Positions 57,801 to 64,000 of a stretch of DNA of 64,000 nt are shown here, piece after piece. The DNA is from Talinum fruticosum (Eukaryota > Streptophyta > Magnoliopsida > Caryophyllales > Talinaceae). The stretch is taken from the NCBI GenBank assembly GCA_021018815.1, contig JAITYX010000053.1, positions 124,001 through 188,000 on the forward strand. The letters are read 5' to 3'. Within the stretch, counting starts at the first letter, position 1, and each line of letters begins with the position of its first letter. The position numbers were made by a program, and so were the translations under genes. Below the pieces are notes generated by a model that searched no databases, was not told the origin of the DNA, and saw nothing but the letters and a program-made list of their open reading frames with translations.

Positions 57801-60011
57801 TGCAGATTAAGGTATGAACTAACCCCTTAATTAATTTTGAGTCATTCACCTAAACTTAGGACTAATAAAGAAATTTTATAAAAAGAAATTCACAAGATGG
57901 TGACTAAAACATAATTGACGTAAGATTTTGGATCTAAAAGATTATCTATCAAAAGTCTAAGGACTCAGTTCTATTTAGAAAAGTAGAAATTGAGCCGGTC
58001 ACTCAAAGGTTATTTAACAAAGAACTTTTTTCCCCCAAAAACTCTTTTTAATTGTTTGATTTGGTCAAAAAGTTCATTGAACTGTTCGATAATAAAGAAT
58101 TTTTGAAATAACTTTTTTACCCAAAAACTATTTGTAAGGGCTTTTTGTCGAACTTATTACAATTGATACTTGAAGTTACTATATTTTCCTTTACATTTTG
58201 GTGAAATTACACTAATTACCATTTGAAATTAGACGTATGGTTATGAATATTTAAGTTAATATTTTTTATTTTAATATTTTCTATATTTTAATAAATACTT
58301 TAGTCTATGATAATAAACAAATAGTTTGTTACGTAAATGTCAAATATAAAAATAAACTTTAAAATAATATTCATAATTAAAATTGTGTAAAAGATATAAC
58401 TATAATTTTGTATATCACATAATTTTTAATTAATATTGAGAAAACATATGAATATGGAATAAAAATAATTATTATGTCTAAAACAGTTAATGAAGTTGAG
58501 TTATGGGCATAAATGAAATTTTACTAAATAGATTTGTTAGAAACAACTAATTTTACCAAAAAATTTTCTCAAATAGTTAATACAAACAATTAAGTCAAAC
58601 ATCTAACAACTAACACTTGATTACCAAACAGGGCTTAAAACCGAGCTTGACTAAGCCACTCGGTTCTGGAAAATTGATCAACTCATTATAGTCGGATAAA
58701 AAGTTTGTCTGAATAATTTCACAATTTTAACTCATCTTTTGAATTGGCTTACTTAATAATTTGAATCGAAATTATTTGTGTTAATTTTATTTTGGCCACG
58801 TTTATTAAACTGAATCTAATTACTTTGACAAACATTGAAATATGTCTAAATAAATCTTTGAACTTATTTCTACCAAATCTATTTTTTGAATTAAGACATA
58901 TAGAATTCGATCATATTGAATATTGAACTTGAAAAATTCCAAATTAATCGATTAAGAAATTTTAGTCATTAAACGTTTTATTTAAACTAACCTTATTTAA
59001 TCTTGGACCAAAGTATTTTTATACTTTGAGTACCATTTCAACAATTATTAAACTAAATCTTGGACCAAAGTATTTGTTTTCGCAGGTTTATTAAAGTTGA
59101 ATAATTGCAGCTTAAAGCAAAAACAATGATTTTTTACCGTTTCAATGATTGCGGCATGTAAAAGGTAGATTTCACGTGCGGACTAAGACAAGGCCGACAA
59201 GCCTCGTTTGCTGCCATTTGGGGCAACTCTTCTTTTCGAGTCTAACGTTTGTTTCTACCCGATACAACAAGCTGGTGGAATTGCTTTTGGGAGTTAGGAC
59301 CTAAACTCAACTCGCTAAATCAACAACGGTCCCAAAAATGAGTCCCCATAGCATCTCGTTGCAACGACTAGCTGACCTAGTGCTTCCAGCCCAAGGCACA
59401 ACGATTCTCTTCTATGCAGCCTATAAATAGAAGCCTTGATTCAAGAATTACACGATTGTTAAAACTAAAAATTTAACATACTCATTTTCTTTTCTAGCTT
59501 ACAACTCTTACTCTTACACTCACAACTTTCCGAGTTATAAATCTTGTAAAGGAAAAGTCTTGTAATCTCTCTTCTTACTTGAAATACTTTTTCTTAGTTA
59601 TCCCTTGACCGACTTATAAAGGCTACTTCAACTCAGTTGACCTAAACTCGTAAAGGGTACCTCGGTTTAAAAGTAATAGGACTAATATGGAAACTTACGT
59701 ACTGGGAAAAACTTGTATATTAGCATTGTTTTAGGGAGCAATTCGAGTAGGCAGCTTACTCCGTATTTGTGGATTCAAATAGTGGATTTTGAGTTTGTAC
59801 TTGGATCAGTATAGTCCATAGTTTTCTACTCCAAGAGGGTTTCCACGTAAAATACTTGTTTCCTTCACTACTTTATTTCCGAGTCAATATAGACTCATTT
59901 TCTATTTTTCAAGTATAATCTCATTTTAAGAACTTCAAATTTCCACAAGTTTCTTTTATCATCATATTCATCCCACTTCTAGGGTGATTAGACTCTCTAA
60001 TTAAAATTTCA
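57801..60011 (+). repeat. 5' LTR of the second copia element
   Basis: Starts near TGCAGATTAAGG (57,801) and ends ATTAAAATTTCA (60,011). The body matches 34,262-35,760 on both sides of an insertion at about 58,020-58,632. TATA box TATAAATAGAAGCC at 59,422-59,435. The start is set by alignment only, as no second LTR is available. Confidence 0.75.
58020..58632. mobile_element. Probable hAT-type miniature element inside the copia LTR
   Basis: The LTR alignment breaks near 58,020 and resumes near 58,633. The right end, read inversely, is AAGCCCTGTTTGGTAATC followed by TTAGTTGTTAGATG, text typical of plant hAT MITEs. The left end is not clear and no duplication could be fixed. Confidence 0.4.
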
Positions 60012-60013
60012 AT

Positions 60014-60025
60014 TGGTATCAAACC
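60014..60025 (+). other. Primer-binding site of the second copia element
   Basis: TGGTATCAAACC, two bases after the LTR, resembling the initiator-Met site TGGTATCAGAGC. Confidence 0.7.
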
Positions 60026-60045
60026 ATAAGCTTTCTCAAAAGATC

Positions 60046-61700
60046 ATGGCTTAATATAATGGAGAGTTCGATGAAAGAAGGTAATTCACTGGACCACCGC
60101 AGTTCAAAGGATCCAACTTTGCTCACTAGAAGAATCTAATGCAGTGCTTCATTCAAGATCTTGATGAAGAAATATGGGAGGTCATCATCAATGGAAACTA
60201 CATTCCTATGAAGCAAGCCAACAACGAAATTTTGGCAAAACCGAAATTAGAATTCATAAGTGAAGAGAAGGAAAGACACAAGAAAAATTTCAGAGCTATG
60301 AACATTCTCATGTGTGCCTTAGACACATATGAGTACAATACAGTCTCGCTTTGTGGCATAACTAAAGAGGAATGGGACACCTCGGTGACAACATATGAAG
60401 GAACAAGCCAAGTGAGATGGACAAAGATCAACCAAGTACTTGCACAAATATGAGTTATTTAAGAAGAAGGCTGATGAGAACATTACTCAAATGTACATAT
60501 GATTTACTCGAGATTGTTAACAATCTCAAATCTCTCAGCAAGAAGATGTCTAATAAAGAAGTTGTGAGAAAACTTCTAAGGTGTCTTCCAAAGAATAACT
60601 GGAGTCCGAAGGTGATGACTAATGAAGAAGCCCAAGACCTCAACTAGCTCAAGCTAGATGAGCTAATTGGAAAACTTCTTACATATGAGTCCCTCATACT
60701 TAGAAGAAGATACAATGACACTTCCGGTCGAGGCTTCAAGCGTATGTTGAAGTATAAGAAGTGGCGGAAGAAGCCCAAAATTGAGATCTTCAGGAAGGAA
60801 AACAAAGATAAACCCCTTCTCCTTCAAATCTTTCACTAAAAATTCCGGCTGAATTGTGTGCGGCAGAAAGAACACATAACGACAAGAGTCCCGGAAGAGG
60901 AAGGACTACAAGAAGAAGAAACCCATGGTAGCAACATGGAGCGAAGATGAGTCAAACGATGATGAAGACACTAAGGATGAGTCTAAGTGTCTAATGGCTA
61001 TGACTAACTCCGAAGTAGATTCCGAGTCGGAACCGAAGCGTCCGGTTATGAGGGAATAGACCATTGAGGTAATTGACTATTTCCTCAAACTTTCTAAGCA
61101 TGATTTAGCTAAATACATTTATATTTTAGAGGAAAAGCCCAATTCTAATTCGTCTTTATTTAATGAAAAACTTATATCTTTTAAATATGAGGACAAAGTT
61201 TACAAGTTGATTTAAGAAAACCGAGACTCAACTTAAAGGTACTTGAGACCAACTCACGGGATAATGAGAGTGAGGCTGAGTGCCTCGAACCGAAAATGAG
61301 CCATTAAAGAAAAACTCACAAAGTCTCGTAACCTTGTTTTAAAACTCACCCAAGGTAAGAAAAACCTTAATTTATATCTCAATTATTAGTGTGTTTTCTT
61401 AGAAAGGAAGGACTGGGTTTTAAGTCCGAAAAGGAGGACAACTCCTACAACAGTCTTTTCAAAAATGATTCTAGAAAAATTCATTTTTAAAAAGCCGAGC
61501 ATAGTCCCGTTCATCCAATGAGAAAAGGGACTGAGCCCAGCACAAGTTTATCAAAAGAAGTCTTCCCAAACTTGTAACAAAAGAAAAGTTTTCAACAAAA
61601 AGGAGACTCAGCTCCCAAAGAAGAAGAGTTAGAATTTTACAAAGCTCAAAATTATTCAAATATAGGTTCTCAAGAGTTCTCTTCCTCCAAAACTAACCTT
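60046..61700 (+). pseudogene. Copia Gag (UBN2 type), zinc knuckle missing
   Basis: The ATG at 60,046 is followed by a stop at the third codon, and the reading continues as YNGEFDE. The UBN2 pattern is clear at 60,139-60,453 (WEVIINGNYIP, VTTYEGTSQVRWTKINQ) and in another frame at 60,480-60,647 (LEIVNNLKSLSKKMSNKEVV, LLRCLPKNNWSPKVM). The acidic tail (SEDESNDDED-like) occurs at 60,940-61,030. Between the basic stretch near 60,900 and this tail, where the first copia element has CFECGSKDHIVKDC, there is no CCHC motif. Stops and frameshifts are numerous. Confidence 0.8.
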
Positions 61701-61739
61701 AGTATGGACAATTACTAGGTTTGTAAGAGGATTTGAGAA

Positions 61740-62330
61740 GGGTTAGTGTGTTTTTATTTTGCAGGACCAACAACCAAGGAAAAGGATTACTTAACCAAAT
61801 TTGGTGCAAGGTCGGATGAAGGTATATTTCTTGGTTATTCAATTCATAACAAAGGGTATCGTGTTTTCAACTAAAGGACTCGACATAGTGGAAGAAAGTA
61901 TCCACGTCGTCTTTGATGAGATTGATAATAGCAGGATAAGTGAGTCTACCTTCTCGGACTCCAAATTGAGCAAAGATGATGATGATTGAGTTGAAGTTGA
62001 ACTCATAATGTTAGAAAACAAAAGAATTGAAGAATCAACTAACACAATTCTAGACTCGACTTAGAGTACGATAACTTAAAGAAGAGATTGAGACTTAACC
62101 AACTAAGGAAGCAAACATTCAAGACTCAAACCTAGTAAATAAAGGGCTAAGTAAAGCTTTCAAGTATATTTATAATCATCCTCCGGAGAACATCATCTCG
62201 GACATTAACTCAGGTGTACAAACTTGCTCTTTTTGCAAAATCTTTCCGCATTTTTTGCATTCATCTCAATGATTGAACCTAAAAATGTAGTAGATGCCCT
62301 ACTTGAACCTGAATGGATAGAGACCATGCA
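61740..62330 (+). pseudogene. Copia integrase C-terminal remnant
   Basis: YLTKFGARSDEGIFLGYS and NKGYRVFN at 61,785-61,880 belong to the region after the integrase core. Protease and the DDE core are missing between about 61,700 and 61,785, compared with 3 kb in the first copia element, so an internal deletion of protease and integrase has occurred. The linker to RT (62,000-62,330) keeps only fragments (EPKNVVDALLEPEW-like). Confidence 0.75.
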
Positions 62331-63018
62331 ATAAAAACTATCACGATTTAAGAGCAATGAGGTTTGGACCTTAACCAACCGCCCAATTGACCACCTAGTT
62401 ATACGAATCAAATGGGTGTTCAAGAATAAACTAGATGAGGAGGATTTGGTAGTCAGAAATAAGGCCAAACTAGTCGCCCAAGAATACAATCAAGAAGAGG
62501 GTATTGAGTGTGGGATAATCTTTGCACCAATTGCTAGGATTGAAGCCTTTAGAATCCTACTTGCATTTACATCTAGCATGAACATAAAGCTTTATCAAAT
62601 GGTTGTCAAGTGTGCATTTTTTAATGGTTATATTCAAGAAGTTTATGTGGAGCAACCCCTGGATTTGAAAATCCTTATTTTATTTTTAAATTACAAAAAT
62701 CTCTTTATGGTTTGAAACAAGTTCCTAATGCTTGGTATGAAAGATTGAGTAGTTTGTTGGTTGAAAATGGATTCAAAAGAGGTTTGATTGACAAAATCTT
62801 ATTTACAAAACCCAAGGGGAAAGATTTTCTTATCATTCAAATCTATATTGATGATATTATTTTCGGTCTTACTAATGAAATTTTCCGTTAAGAATTTTCC
62901 GAGCTAATAAGGAAGGAATTTCAAATGAGTATGATGGGAGAACTAAATTTCTTATTTGGACTACAAATCAAATAAGAGAATGATGGAATTTATGTTCATC
63001 AATCTACGTATTTCAAAT
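62331..63018 (+). pseudogene. Copia reverse transcriptase, N-terminal to palm
   Basis: WVFKNKLDEEDLVVRNKAKL at 62,411-62,470, then YNQEEGIECG, KLYQMVVKCAFFNGYIQEVY (the first catalytic Asp is Val in QMVVK), a frameshift near 62,700, LVENGFKRGLIDK-like text, and YIDD at 62,844-62,855. After MMGELNFLFGLQI the frame is stopped, and the copia text ends near 63,010. The Asp to Val change and stops make it inactive. Confidence 0.88.
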
Positions 63019-64000
63019 AAGTGGGCTTTGAAGATTAAGGAGAAGGTTAAGAAGTAATTAAAGGCAGGGTTTATTAAGATCATTCACTATCCTAAGTAGG
63101 TAGCAAATATAGTTCCGGTCCCGAAGAAAGTCGGTAGGGTTCGTATGTGTATCGACTTCGGAGATTTTGAGTAAGGCCAGTCCCAAAGACGATTTTTCGC
63201 TTCCTCATATCAACGTCCTTGTAGATAATGTAGCGGGTCATGCTTTGCTTTTGTTCATGGAAGGTTATACTAGGTATAATCAGGTGAAGATGGTTGAAGA
63301 AGATATGGAAAAGATAACCTTCATCACTCAATATAGGACTTACTCGCTATGTGGTGATGCCATTTGGGCTCAAGAATGACGGTGCAACGTATCGGAGGAC
63401 AACAAAAACCTTATTACATGACATGATCCATAAGGAAGCTGAAGTTTACATGGATGACATGATCATAAAGTCTAAAAATAGGGCATGACACCTACCCAGC
63501 CTAAGGAAATTCTTCCAGAGACTCAGGAAATACAATATGCCCCTTAATCCTCAAAAGTGTGACTTTGGAGTGACCTCGAGTAAACTGTTAGGCTATATTG
63601 TCAGTCTTAGAGGAATTGAAGTTGATCCATCCAAGATCAAAGCCATTTAGGAGATCCCTCGCCAACACAGTAAAAGAGATAAGAGGTTTCCTAGGACGTT
63701 TATAGTACGTCAATCGTTTCATATCAAAACCGATTATAGTCGGTGAACGTATTTTTAAGAAGTTAAAGAAAGAATGTGAGTCCATTTAGGATGTCAAGTG
63801 CCAGCAAGCATTCGAGAAGGTTAAGGAATACCCGACTAATCTTCCAAGTGCTAGTTCCACCCCAACCAGGAAAACCTTTGCTTTTGTATCTCACCACAAC
63901 AGAAACATGACTATGGGTGTCATGATAGCTCAACAAGACGGGAAAGAAGAGCTTGCAATCTACTATCTATGTAAAAAGTTCTATATTATGAGACTAGATT
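63019..64000 (+). pseudogene. Tat/Ogre-type gypsy reverse transcriptase / RNase H fragment
   Basis: Starts abruptly after the copia RT. It shows ANIVPVPKKVGRVRMC (63,097 on), SKASPKDDFSLPHINVLVDN (63,167 on), GYTRYNQVKM, YMDD at 63,447-63,458, and the RT-RNase H link (GIEVDPSKIKAI at 63,612-63,648), continuing to the window edge. The KASPKDDFPLPHID-type text is typical of Ogre/Tat elements. Stops near 63,172, 63,380 and 63,648 and frame changes break it. The upstream parts (gag, protease) are absent. Confidence 0.85.

Larger units (their letters stand above)
57801..63018 (+). mobile_element. Second copia (SIRE-type) element, decayed, 3' truncated
   Basis: 5' LTR 57,801-60,011, primer site, gag, a deleted protease/integrase region, and reverse transcriptase, all on the plus strand. 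Its LTR is homologous to the solo LTR at 34,262-35,760. The element stops within RT at about 63,018, where Ogre-type sequence begins. No RNase H, third ORF or 3' LTR follows within the window. Confidence 0.85.

Overview
The window is plant nuclear DNA, almost entirely transposable elements and their nested remains. The families point to a flowering plant, probably a eudicot: a CACTA element with TNP2 transposase, Ty3-gypsy elements of chromovirus (Tekay-like) and Tat/Ogre type, Ty1-copia elements of the SIRE/Maximus type with an extra third ORF, hAT and Stowaway miniature elements, a Helitron end and a pararetrovirus-like fragment. The species cannot be named from the sequence. I see no intact host gene, rRNA or tRNA gene, or CRISPR array.

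Layout. 1-10,292: right part of a minus-strand CACTA transposon, with its terminal inverted repeat ending at 10,292. It is split at 1,487-7,938 by a solo-LTR-like insertion (duplication CTGTC) that itself carries an opposite-strand solo LTR at 4,975-7,793. 10,305-17,500: the only host genic remnant, a broken ABCG3-like half-transporter gene (exons at about 10,940-11,151, 11,269-11,338 and 14,906-15,171) and a second diverged fragment near 17,000. Its introns hold a Stowaway-type MITE and a hAT-like element inside another hAT-like element. 17,714-31,028: nearly complete minus-strand SIRE-type copia element with two LTRs, gag, pol and a third ORF, interrupted by a solo LTR at 23,553-26,236. 31,029-38,000: AT-rich DNA, a Helitron 3' end, a caulimovirid coat-protein-like fragment, and Ogre-type leader and LTR pieces in both orientations around a copia solo LTR (34,262-35,760). 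38,270-42,640: a truncated chromovirus-type LTR, unassigned DNA, and an LTR-like block rich in GCACGGCCGTGC palindromes. 42,923-53,113: complete Tekay-like gypsy element with CATAA duplications, broken by stops and frameshifts. 53,254-54,833: SIRE-type solo LTR with perfect ATCAT duplications. 54,835-57,800: AT-rich, gene-free. 57,801-63,018: a second, decayed copia element. 63,019-64,000: a fragment of Ogre-type reverse transcriptase and RNase H joined abruptly to it.

Within each element the genes follow the standard retrotransposon plan (gag for the particle; protease, integrase, reverse transcriptase and RNase H for copying and insertion), but every coding region shown has at least one break, so none looks autonomous as written. 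The most interesting structural signal is a shared architecture in the chromovirus-type LTRs: a GC-rich leader block ending in a splice-donor-like site, and a conserved twin motif (core GAGCGTGTGGCTCGTTGAG) just before a splice-acceptor-like site. This suggests an intron inside the LTR.
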